DNA of 64,000 bases from Alentia gelatinosa (taxonomy: Eukaryota; Annelida; Polychaeta; Phyllodocida; Polynoidae). The position numbers and the translations under genes were made by a program. The notes below the pieces were generated by a model. The model was not told where the DNA came from. It saw nothing but the letters and a program-made list of their open reading frames with translations, and did not search any database. Each line of letters opens with the position of its first letter. Within the stretch, counting starts at the first letter, position 1. The stretch covers positions 32,645,300 to 32,709,299 of the forward strand of contig OX465581.1 in the NCBI GenBank assembly GCA_950022655.1. Reading direction: 5' to 3'. This document shows, one piece after another, positions 20,500 through 31,200 of this stretch.

Positions 20500-21070
20500 T
20501 GTAAGTGGTAGAATACTCCTTGACTGTATCAGCCCTTCACAGAAAGATCTGGGGAGAGGCACTTGTAGTATACCTCCTTTTATTTGGTACCAGACAATCA
20601 CTTCGCACAAACTCAGATAGAAGAACACTGAACTAGGGCTGCTACTTGCTTATATAGGATTTCTCAAGGTTGAATACATTACAACATCAAGGCTGAATAA
20701 ATTACAATGTCAAGGTTGATACACTGTCCAGGTTGGACAAGTTACAATGTCAAGGTTGATACACTGTCAAGGTTGAACTAGTTACAATGTCAAGGTTGGT
20801 ACACTGTCAAGGTCCCTGTCCCAAATGCCATGTCCAGCCCTGTGGCGCACTGTCCTTGCCCATTCCAAGGTCAAGGACAGTGAGAGTGCATCCCCAAAAC
20901 TGTGTTGGGAGATTGCTGTGTGTCACTGGGCCAAGGCCACTGCTGGGTGCTCATGCATACTGATGAGTCTGTATGGTCACACCCAGTCACTCGGTCAAGG
21001 CCACTGCCAAGTGCCCATGCATTATTGATGAGGGTGGGGATGCCCAGCATCTCTGTGCATTAATGAGGTG
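20500..21070 (-). repeat. Candidate 5' LTR of the old Gypsy element
   Basis: On the minus strand a TATATA box (20656-20651) is followed about 70 nt later by AATAAA (20584-20579), the promoter-R-polyA compactness of an LTR. It lies immediately upstream of the relic gag-side sequence. Boundaries and the matching 3' LTR were not found, so the call is tentative. Confidence 0.4.
20666..20815. repeat. 40-bp minisatellite, about 3.5 units
   Basis: Units alternate GTTACAATGTCAAGGTTG and TACACTGTCAAGGTTG half-units of about 20 bp. They lie just upstream of the candidate TATA box, where LTR U3 enhancer-type repeats usually occur. Confidence 0.85.
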
Positions 21071-21154
21071 AAGGACACTCAGCAGCACAGTGCGCAGTGG
21101 GTCGGCGCCCTGTTCTGTGTCAAGGACACTTGTGTCAGGTCAATGCCTTTCACA

Positions 21155-21396
21155 TAGACCGCATTAGTCCTGACGTCATTTTGGTGCCAAACAAATCCAA
21201 ACTCCGAGAAGCACTGCATAAACGTTACATCATAGCATAGTAGAGTTAAATATACTGTAGAATTAAAACATTCGAGATGTCTAGATGCCGACTGCTGCAC
21301 TTATGAAGGGATATCCCAGGGGATATCCCAATGTTTGGCACCAGAATGTAGGGAAACCCCAGTCAAATGACGTCACACTAATGCGGTCTATTGTGG
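21155..21396. repeat. Imperfect inverted repeat with TGACGTCA in both arms
   Basis: The left arm (21155-21193: AGACCGCATTAG...TGACGTCATTT...GGTGCCAAACA) is the reverse complement of 21331-21396, with a 25-bp insertion in the right arm. Each arm contains the palindrome TGACGTCA. The ends could be termini of an unrecognised element. Confidence 0.7.
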
Positions 21397-22052
21397 TTTG
21401 TGCATGGATATACTCCAGTGCAGTTTCTAGGTCCCCTGCACTCAAGTGCACCAGGGCAGAATGCGATGGCCACTCAACGGGTAAGGTTGTTCACACTTCA
21501 GCCGTCTCACCCTTGAGGAGAGTCAATACGGCTCAAAGGAAACTGAGTTGTTCTAACACAAACAAAAAAGTTTCGGTCTTGGTAACCTCTTCTATGAAGA
21601 GAATTACCCGGTATTTCAAGGTAAAGGGCGGTCCTAGCGCATCCGATATCACAATGAATGCAGGGAAGGTCATAATGCCGGACCTACTGAGACCAGCCAC
21701 CGCTCAGACCACGATCACACGCAATGAGGTTAGCGGCCACAGCCCCACACCACATGGTAGGGTGCACGCCACACTGAGAGAACATATTCCCTCTGACAAT
21801 AGTGAACCCGGTCAAATTGATCTACTAGACTCAATGAATTTAAGCAATTTAATTTCATTGGATGACAATGCCCCACAAATAGACATTGCTAACAATAAAA
21901 CCCAGGAAATCCCTAAGCCAGAGGCCATGAATAAACCTTGTGTTTCTACTTTTCAGGTGATTGACGCAATGCTACCGATGACCCTCCACCGCACCTGGAG
22001 GGAACTCCGAGATTTCATGGGGTGCCAACTAAAAAAAGTGAGGCACAATTAG
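21285..22052 (+). other. Unassigned 255-codon open frame
   Basis: The frame is open and moderately rich in Ser, Asn and Pro, with a central VKGGPSASDITMN stretch and an acidic-polar C-terminal half (DLLDSMNLSNLISLDDN). The tail HRTWRELRDFMGCQLKKV looks helical. Its first 40 codons overlap the inverted repeat, so the true start may be internal (for example MKRITRYFKVK at about 21597). A degenerate continuation (for example LEDRLQKREGWIPVDDLIW) can be read to about 22370 in another frame. It is probably part of a transposon ORF, family unknown. I assign no function. Confidence 0.3.
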
Positions 22053-23850
22053 AGTTGACCGCGAAGTGGGACTATTCATGAGAAGTCATGTTACTGGAGG
22101 ACCGCCTTCAGAAAAGAGAAGGATGGATCCCAGTCGACGACCTCATCTGGAACCAAAGGTTACAGAAAATCAACTGCCTCCAGATGAACCCAAAAGCGAG
22201 TTAGGTTTTCAGCAGCTGGCTTCGTGTCCCCCAAGGGCAAACAGAGGGGATGGGGATGTGGCGGAAAAGGGCAGTGCAGGTGAAGAAGAGGGAAGAGCAA
22301 ACCCCATTGTTGTTGTTGGCAGAACGGCTTCAGACAAGCCTGACGATTACTTATGTATATCCTACCCTAAATAAAGTTGATTAAAAAAAGCCAGTCAACA
22401 AAGCTGTGTGGTGGTCGCCACCCAGTCTTACGTCAGAAGGTTTACTTCCGGAACACTAGTTCCCGGTGATATCCCACCCTACGTGCTATTACGTAGGTCA
22501 GTTAGGTTTTTGGAAAGTATGAGCTTACCTAGTAACACACAACACAACTCCACGTCTTTAATAAACTGGTGATCCTGAAAGATCACTTCCACAAATACAG
22601 TACACTGGCACGGTGTGCCAGGTAACGCTGGAGAGGCTTATCTGAAAGACTCGCCTAACCACCTGCCAATGTGAGGGCCCAAAGGTCTGCTCCCATAGAG
22701 AGACGCGTGAGGACAGCCTCTCTACCTACTGTGGACGGCGTGGTCCGGAACCACTATGCAGCAGGGATTGACTCTCCGCGCCACCTTCCGAAGAACGGAC
22801 AAAACACTGCTGGATCCCCGACCCACTACAGCTGTAAAAAATACGTTGAACAATCAGTCCTTTTGAAACAGATATTCTACCACCCCTACCAGGGATACCA
22901 GGGACCTGTTTCAAAAGTCGGGAGGATGCTAAACGAGAGTACTCATGGCCAAAGCGAGAGCTAAACAACTGCACTTGAAGTGTCGCTGTCGAGGTGGAGA
23001 TGCCGCTCGCTATTGGGTATTGGTAAGGGTTTTGCTGCCACTTTGATTCAAAGTAACGCTTGCTGTTGCCGGCCTCTCGCTTTGAAATGCGACGTGCCGT
23101 TGGCGAGACCTCACTCGACTTTTGAAACGGTTCCCAGAATCCCCACCACTGTCGACACCCGCAATGAGAGTACTTTGGGCCGAATTTTAGCACCAGAGTG
23201 TGTCATACACATTTATAGGGAGCCAAAGTGAACCCGTTGCAACCACAGATAGCCGGTCACAAAATACTATTTCCGGGTATAGGCGCTCAGTACTTTGACT
23301 ATGTAGGTTCAAGATTATATGTCTCATTCACCAATCTTTTAGATCCAAATTTTTAATAAACTTAACAACTGTCATCGTATTTTTGAAACAATGTTATTCA
23401 GAGACGATAGTTATAAACTCCACCTCAAAAGTAACAAACGAGACCAAAAACATAAGTCTAGCCTCAAACCCCCATAGCTTTAGCACTAAGCCTCGTTCTT
23501 ACTGGCCACCGGAAATGGTGTTTTGTAGGTGGGTATCTGTGGTTTCAGCGGGTTTACTTTGGCTCCCTATTGAGAACAACACAGGATGCTTCCTAACAGA
23601 TCCTCGCTTTAGATAGTGGTTAAGGCCCAACTGTTTGGACTGACACCCCCAATGTGTGAACTGTCTTCGTTTGGACTGACCCCACAATAGGTTATATAAG
23701 AAACAGATGTCCACTCAGGCTCACTTGGAACCCAGACACCAAGGTATAAACTTCTCCAGGCTGCTGAGCATTGCCACCCAATACAGTGAGGAGGCTGAAA
23801 GACCATAGGACTCTAGGCTACAGAGGCCTTTACTGAGGAAAGGATATCCA
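22053..23850. other. Mosaic repeat-like DNA, no firm call
   Basis: GC content is higher than the surroundings and several short frames occur, none with a recognisable domain. Direct repeats occur (GTTTGGACTGAC at about 23632 and 23669), as do inverted repeats (next entry). It resembles debris of a transposon between the Gypsy nest and the DIRS-like fragments. Confidence 0.4.
22855..23130. repeat. Cluster of inverted repeats
   Basis: CTTTTGAAACAG (about 22861) and CTGTTTCAAAAG (about 22906) form a hairpin with a loop of about 33 nt. AAAGCGAGAG (about 22953) pairs with CTCTCGCTTT (about 23084). GACTTTTGAAACGG recurs at about 23116. The arrangement suggests a compound foldback structure. Confidence 0.55.
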
Positions 23851-23894
23851 TGACTGAAAATCGGATGACCATTCCATACTTACTGGGAAAACTG

Positions 23895-24174
23895 AACAGT
23901 CTAGTTGATATGGCATCTAGGTTTATGAAAAACAACTATGTCAGAGAAACTATACCAACTTCTTTTTTAACATTTTGGAGAACCTGAAATTGATTTGTTT
24001 GCTTCCTACTCAAACCACAAATGTAACAAATATGTAGCATGGAAACCAGACCCAAAATGCATATTTTGGCAAGGTTTAAATGCCTATGTTTTTCTTCCTT
24101 GCAGAATTATCCTCAGAACCCACTGCGATAAGCACATGATAAAACTAGTTAAGCAATATAATCACCTTGCTTGA
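23895..24174 (+). pseudogene. DIRS-like RNase H-side fragment
   Basis: The plus strand reads EIDLFASYSNHKCNKYVAWK from 23986, then PDPKCIFWQGLNAYVFLP, and stays open to about 24174. The EIDLFAS...N.K...Y..W.PDP signature is characteristic of the RNase H end of DIRS-order (and related) pol proteins. A degenerate N-terminal portion (NSLVDMASR) precedes it in another frame. It ends abruptly beside a minus-strand RT fragment. Confidence 0.7.
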
Positions 24175-24179
24175 TGAAT

Positions 24180-25030
24180 CTTGCTGCTTCTCTAAGTTTG
24201 GTATCTGAGGTTATCATTCACTGCATAGGAGTTAAGGGATGAGCCCGCCAGTCTGCTCCCATCATGGATCAGGAATATGTCCCCAGATGACTTAGGGACT
24301 GCCCCTATAGCCGATACAATCAATGATTGTTTGTCAGATACCACACACCTGCCATTGTCAATTTCCTCCTGAATCTGTTTTTGCACCGACTGTCTGTTCT
24401 GCTCGCTTACCGCTGATCTATGGTTAGGCTAAGATGCTTTGGATCTGTTTGTGTTCAAGTTCTCAGTCCTAAAACCTTGATTCACACCTTCAAAAATGAA
24501 ATATTTGTCAACATCTTCTGCAGGTATCTATTTCTCCCATGCCTCTGGCCATAGCACTCCATCCCCTGTCAGCACTTGCCACGTCCTATCCTAGGCAGAT
24601 ATGTGGCAGTACCTACATCTATCCTCATATGGGCACTCCCACATGTTTGCATATATATCCTACCTAACTCCTCTGGATCGTGCTTTACAGCCTTGTGTTG
24701 TTGCTGCTTCTTTCTCTCCTTATTAGCGTTATTCTTTACCTGTTGCTTGTTCTGTGGGTGCTGGGGGCACGTGGGGGTTAAAGCTAAGGCTTCTGTCAAA
24801 GATACTTTATCACCCACCAGGATTCAGATATTAGCAGGACCCCATTCCACCTTGGAAATGTGCACTAGGGACTGTTCATCGTGAGCCAGTACTACGGTCC
24901 CATCATCAGATTCTATAAATTTCATAGTGTTTCTTTCCCTTTTGGCTATCTGGAGCTTCACATTCTCCAGTATGAAATCTGTGATCTTTAGTGCCTTCTT
25001 GTCACTGGCATGAATCGTCTATAGCACGCT
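24180..25030 (-). pseudogene. DIRS-like gag-RT fragment
   Basis: The minus strand reads DFILENVKLQIAKRERNTMK (about 24990-24930) and QSLVHISKVEWGPANI, then an in-frame TGA, then VGDKVSLTEALALTP and a basic Gln/Asn/Lys-rich stretch: an ORF1-like protein. Further along, VSAIGAVPKSSGDIFLIHDG and SRLAGSSLNSYA (24330-24230) match the RT entry region of DIRS-order elements (AVPKS....LIHD.SRP.G.S.N.YA). Frameshifts separate the parts. Orientation is opposite to the RNase H fragment at 23895-24174. Confidence 0.68.
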
Positions 25031-26038
25031 CTGGTCTACCTTAAGGCCCGACAGCTGAGGCTCCTACATAACCCATGCCTTTGTCTGCAGTGCACTCCTT
25101 GTCCTCATCACTACCCTGCAAAGCCACCACCACTTTCTCCCAGCCAGAGGCAGCACTGAGCGGGCAGTATACTACCACTCTCCTGCTTCTTTTCTTCTTT
25201 CTGCTCTCACTCCTGTAACTGGTCACCGTCACTTGTTCGTATTTCCAAGCCTCACAAGCCCCTGCTGCAGTCTACTTGCTTGCCCTCATGGCACCAATAG
25301 CTCCTTAACATCCTTCTCTGTCATGATGGATAGCCTGCTCCCATGCGGCTGCTGAGTCTGGTCACATGGTGTTACATAATCACATACGGTAACCTGCCCC
25401 ATATGCCCCCTGATGTTTCCAATTCAAATCTATATATCTCGACAAAGATGGTAGTTCAAATAAAAAGGGCATATTATGCAACAAAACAAGAGAATACAAT
25501 GGAGTCATATGACCAGAGACATCGATATTATTTTGAGACGAAACAATGGTATTTTGTATTGTCATCTTAAGTTTCTGTTGAACTGAACAAGGAAGATAGC
25601 CTTCGCTGGTGATTGTATTTTGTTCCACCTGAAGTAAATGGAGACCTACTTTTAAAGAATCAACAATCCCAAAATTACAAAGACGGATGCACAACACCTA
25701 AGTAAGGGGCCCTCCAATTCCTTTCCCTCACCTAGAGGATGCAATAACAGAATAATCCACCAGCAGGTGGGGGGGGGGGGGGGCAGAGTGAGGTGGGGGA
25801 CCAGGCAGTGACTAAGTGGTGACCCACCAATAGCCACTAACTCATCTACACCAATACCAATCCACACCCTCACCTACTCCGCCCAACAGCCACAGCAGCA
25901 CTCACACCAAGACCAACACTCACATCATGGCTTTACCCTGAAACCAGGGCCCTGTCTTTCAGTCACAACAAGATCGCCAAACGATACCCTAAGATCATCC
26001 AGCAAATGTACGACATTTTGGATGACAAAAAATGACCG
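25031..26038. other. No gene recognised
   Basis: A residual minus frame (25041-25232) may extend the DIRS-like ORF1. A G run at 25770-25784 is followed by C/A-rich low-complexity sequence. No supported gene. Confidence 0.5.
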
Positions 26039-26660
26039 GTGTCCTATAGACAGTGTTGTAGCGTTCCATGGGAGATCCGACACTAAAAGTGTCAGCCGTT
26101 ACGACAAATATAGGATTGCCTTAGATTTTATTAAAGAACCTAGGACCCATAATGCCTAGAAGTGCATAATGACCATAAATCGAGGTATCTAACTTGGGGC
26201 TTAAATATGCTAAATGAATCTTTATCAGCAAGTCCAATCAAATTTTGTTCCACCTACTGACATTACACTGCGCTGCTCTGGTTCTAGATCGATCGAGCAC
26301 TGCAGTGTGATATAGAAGAGGACAGACGGACACCAGAGTCTACTATTGATCGATTAGCCTGATGTTTAAGATTGGAGTGGCTGATCTTTTTCATATTTAG
26401 GACGATTATAGGTTATTTGTTTCCCTAACTGGTATTAAAGTTTCACAGCTTAATTCCTATGATTGAAATTTTGCTCATTGACCTATTCGACTGTGAGTGT
26501 ATGATGAGTCCACATTTGTCTTGGGTTGTGACACTTTGGCCGACATTTTCACCAGCAGAAACCTAGGACTGTCGTTACTGTAGAACACTTGGCACCACTC
26601 TATGTGTCAATGAGCGACCATTGTTGGCCGATCCTCTAAGAACTCACGTCTATAGGACAC
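26039..26660. mobile_element. Candidate MITE with 13-bp perfect TIRs
   Basis: GTGTCCTATAGAC at 26039-26051 is perfectly inverted at 26648-26660. The 622-bp body has no ORF and contains a further palindromic area (CACTGC...GCAGTG around 26266-26310). TGACCG precedes and TGACAG follows the ends, a possible diverged target duplication. The superfamily is not assigned. Confidence 0.5.
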
Positions 26661-28274
26661 TGACAGCTAAAACATGTCATTATGAATGATTGTTATGACA
26701 GAAAAACATGGCCCAGATGTCTCTACAAGTGTGCCAATTTTCTTCTTTTAAAGGTATATCAGGCAATTTGGCCTGAAAATTAAAACCCATGATCATGATA
26801 ATTGAATATGATGAGGTTAAAGTGTTGTAGAGCACATGCATGTCTAACTTTAAAATAAGTGGTCACCGTGCTAGTCTTTTTTATTTAGAGATCAATAATT
26901 CGATAATACTATAATAGAATATTTAGAAATTCTATAAAAATGTTTTTCACGGTCAAACCCATGTCATTTTCCTCAACTTTCACAGAGTACAGTAGATGTA
27001 TAGTACTACACATTAAATTTTAAAATTCATAGGTCACTGTCCTTGTATTTCTATTGAATCAAGAAGACTATATTTTTCAGCACATTTCATATGTAAATTA
27101 GGTAGATGTGAATAAGTCTATTTTACCTATTGGGATTAGATAAACTGGACAAAACGTTAAATGTACCCATTTAGAATCCCAAGAAACCAGTTTTGACGGA
27201 TAATTGACATAATTTGAAAATTACCAGATGGCGCCACTGTAAATTGTAGGATATGCCTTTAAACTCCCAACATACCCAGAGTAGCTCCCTCCCAAATATT
27301 GCAAGGAAAAAATCCTAAAACACGCCCCCCCCCCCCCCCCCCCCCAATCCTTCCCATCTGATTTATCGGCTTTGCGACGGAAAGGATTGTAGTGCAAAAT
27401 GAAGCTGGAATACCATAGAATCTGATGCTTTAGCTGTATTTTGTTTGGCGGTAATCAAAACAGGTATTACCATTATATTGGCTTTATACTCAGTAATCCA
27501 AAGCTAAGGAGCACTTTGCCAGGTATACGTTTGGTCAAGAACCCTGTGTAACCAAGAAGTAAGTGTCGCTTCCGGTCAGATGGAAAAGGGCCGTTTAGAA
27601 AAAAAAAGAGTCGACTGGTTTTCATTGTTGACGTTCTGAAAACACTGCATATTTTGAAGAGAAAGCCTTAAGTATGTTAAACTTAATTCATCACATTATT
27701 CCCAACGGATATAATCACAAAGCATTCTTCAAAACTATCAAAACGTCGGAGTCAAAGGCTAACTTATTGTCTCAAGGTTTACTGCATGTTTTACTGCTGG
27801 TACCCACGGAACTGTGTCACATCATCAACTGATCATGTATGTCTTAAAAAGAAAATTCAGAACTAGATTTCATTGACGTTTATTACAGGGATTGGCAACG
27901 AAGATGAAATCGAACCTACAGCATTACAAGTTGGTCTCGGCAGCCCTGGCTGCGTTGAGACTCCTTTCTATAATTTTCCATTGAACAATCTATCGACTGT
28001 TTTTCACTTGCTATCGGGACCAATCTATGATACTTGGTATGTAATAGTCTTCGTCTTCCAAAAACCGGTAGCTGTTTGCAAGTATAAATTCTATGTAGTT
28101 AATTATTGACCTGAGAGACAATATATCTTTCAGTTGGTTACTTTAGTTCATGGCGCGAGATGTCTGTAAAAAAATATCAACTTTTCTCATGATGGGAAGT
28201 AATGGTTAATTATCGGCATGAATTATAGTAATAAATGTCGCTCATTCATTTGGTCAGTATACCCAAAGCATGAG
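26661..28274. other. Intergenic region 3' of CRNKL1
   Basis: AT-rich DNA with a C homopolymer at about 27325-27345. AATAAA on the minus strand near 27889-27884 is a possible CRNKL1 polyadenylation signal about 390 nt past the stop. The plus frame at 27873-28109 was not recognised. Confidence 0.5.
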
Positions 28275-31200
28275 TTAATCACTCTTCCCACTATCTTCAT
28301 CACTACTGCTGCCACTGTCACTGCCACTTTCGTTATCCTCGTCGTCTGAATCCTTATCCTCGTCATCTTTGACCTTGGCCCATTGCTTAGCCATAGCGAG
28401 CAGTTTGAGGTTGGGTTGAGCGCCCTCGTCGTCTGGGAAGATATAGTCCCAATATTCCTCCCACCCAGCGTCCGTCTGCAATAAACCATAGCTCGTTAGT
28501 GACATGCTTTATTCAGATGCCTATGTTAATGGAGAGTTGCTAAGGAGTTTTACATTTCTGGTTAAGGGGGTGTTCCACTGGACCGACTGTCGCCGATTTG
28601 GTAGAGAGACACTCGCCGATTCTTATCTAAAGTCTTTGATAATGGACATTTATTAAACTATTATCATCAGTATAAAATACATTATGATATGTGACCTTCC
28701 TCTTAAAGCCCAAAAAGAATCGATCGGATGAGAATTCAGCCTGATGGAGCACCCCCTTTACTCTGCTCTTGTTTTAGTTTTATTATTGTACAAACAAAAA
28801 CGCATACAATTAGATTTTCATAGCTGCGCCTATAAAAGCACACACGCAATACGACTGAATTTAGTGTGTGGATTATATCATAAGTGAATGGATGGTGGGG
28901 AATATAGAACTACCAAAATTACGTTCAGATACTTACACAAATAGCTATTTTATAGAATGAGTTTATGGGCATTTAGATCCAACTATATCTACGTACTTCT
29001 ACCAGTACGTCACTCGTATTAGTACGATAGACCAACAATTGTCTTGCAATGGACACACTGCCATAGTACCCGTGCCCTTCCCACTACCTAAACCAAAGAC
29101 GGAGTACTATAAACTTTCCCCATTGCACAAAGGATACTGTTTATGGAATGCCCGAGATGAGACTCTTAAGGCTGCCCCAACAAAAAGAACCTTCAAGAAA
29201 ATCCTGAAAAGTAAGAGAAATTTGCCCAACCCCTATCGCAGAGTACATTGAAATAAATCTGATTTGAAATTAAAATTGACGGGTCAAAGTCTTGGACATT
29301 CCACTCCACATTTGTGATATCTCACCCAAGCGATAACCTCATTTCATCTCATTCATGTTTCTATTATATCATTATGTACATAGATTGAGCATGTGATATG
29401 TGATCAAACGAACGAACTACCAAAAAAAGTAAAACCACCATGATTGGTGAATTTTGTTTTCAAATTAAAAAAAAAGAAAAAAGAACCTACCCCGTCCTCT
29501 GTCTGCACCTTCCGCCGCTGTTTGACACGGTTAGGTATCAATCTCTGCACAGCAGCCTGTGAGGTCACATCCCCATGTTCGTGCTGCAAGTGAATTAGTT
29601 GTTTTATTCATTGTAGGAGATAACCCTTCGTTCTGATCTGTACCTTCATTTACAATGCAGATGGATACTCTTGACACCTCCAATGGGTGAAACAGAGCGA
29701 ATCATAACGCCAAGAAATACGTATTTGAAATAGAATGGAACATCAGCGATTGCATAATCAAATATCTCTATTTATTTCCATTATGTACCATTTCAATAGT
29801 AAATATTTGAACAGTACTGTTGAGATACCAGGAATATTATATACTGAAAAAATCTAGCGAGTGGAAATATAAGATAAGCATGTAAATGTATGGACTCTGC
29901 CTAAGAATGAAGCCCACAATATCATGGATTAGTAATAGAGACTCAGTAGTTATGTTATATGTGTCTATATCATACTTCGAACTCTTTCCATGACTCTAGT
30001 AGCATTAGCCGCTCCTCCTTGTCACTGTCACGCAGCGTGCGGTGTGCTTGGCGGAAGACTTCACGCGTCTGCTCTAGGTTCAGGTCCCCAGGTACTCCCA
30101 GCTCAAATTGTGCGTAACTTATCCAAACCTTAGAGATAAAAGGGAGTTATCAGTAACAATAAGGACACCATTTTACCCGGGGGAGCCGGGGATGGTGATT
30201 AAAATACAATAGATCAGAAATTTAAAAGATACTAAAATGTCTCCCATGATTATAATATACATGTACTTTTTTAACTGGGGGCAGCGATGAGAAAATAATA
30301 GCTAAAAAAAAAAGACACAAAAACATGCAAAGATTATATATTTTGAGATATACTGGGTGATGAATTTTGTTAGTATTACATCAGGTCAGGCCGTTGCTTA
30401 GAATGTTTTTAGACCAAGTAGATGAATGGGTTGATTATAAAGTAGCAGCATCACAATGTAGACCAGGAACACTTTACTATATACCAAAGACACTTGACCA
30501 GCAGATTTACAAGCATTTCTTAACAATCCTGATTTGTAAAACACAACTCCTTCGTGAATAACTGATGATCCTTTTATAACTGATATAAACATTTGTATGG
30601 TGAAGGATGGTGACGGCAAAGGTGTTAGGACATCTATCTATCTGAATCATGCATGCTTATTCAAACAAAGAATATATCTCGCAATTTTCTCGTGGCGTGG
30701 TTCTGTTTTAGGGAAGGACTACATTGGGTAAGACATATTCAACTTAATCACTTCCGAGTGACATACCTCGTAACTATGATTACAGGTTTACGAGGCAGTG
30801 ATCAAAGAAAAGAAAATCCACGAACCAAAGAATTTTTATGAAATCTTTTTTTTAAACTATGCAATAGATCCATAACCATTATATACACTTTTTTACAGCT
30901 AAGTTTCACACAAAATTCTCTCCAGTGTGATTTGAATAACTTCAGCCAATAGCTCGCCAATTAGACTGTAATCCATGCATAACATCAGTGTATGGAAGAT
31001 AGTGACAGCAGTCCCCACCCCTCTCTTCCTATCAAATTTATCTTGTTCTTAAACTGGCGCTTTTTAGCCTCGTCAACACATATATTCTATCAAACTATAT
31101 TTGAATAAAATCTATACCACTGGAGTCTCATTATGCCACAAATTCCACGTAGACAAACAAAAATAGCGTTGAGTTTCTCAATATAAATAATCTGAATGGA

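Noticed and set aside
20664..20815. CRISPR-like array
   Set aside because: Units are contiguous 20/40-bp minisatellite repeats without unique spacers, in a eukaryotic genome.
22671..22964. 97-codon plus frame and its 155-codon minus counterpart (22726-23193)
   Set aside because: Both strands are open over the same GC-rich palindromic block and neither shows a recognisable domain.
27873..28109. Plus frame preceded by TTTATTACAG, resembling an exon
   Set aside because: No homologous domain, no partner exon found, and it faces the 3' end of CRNKL1.
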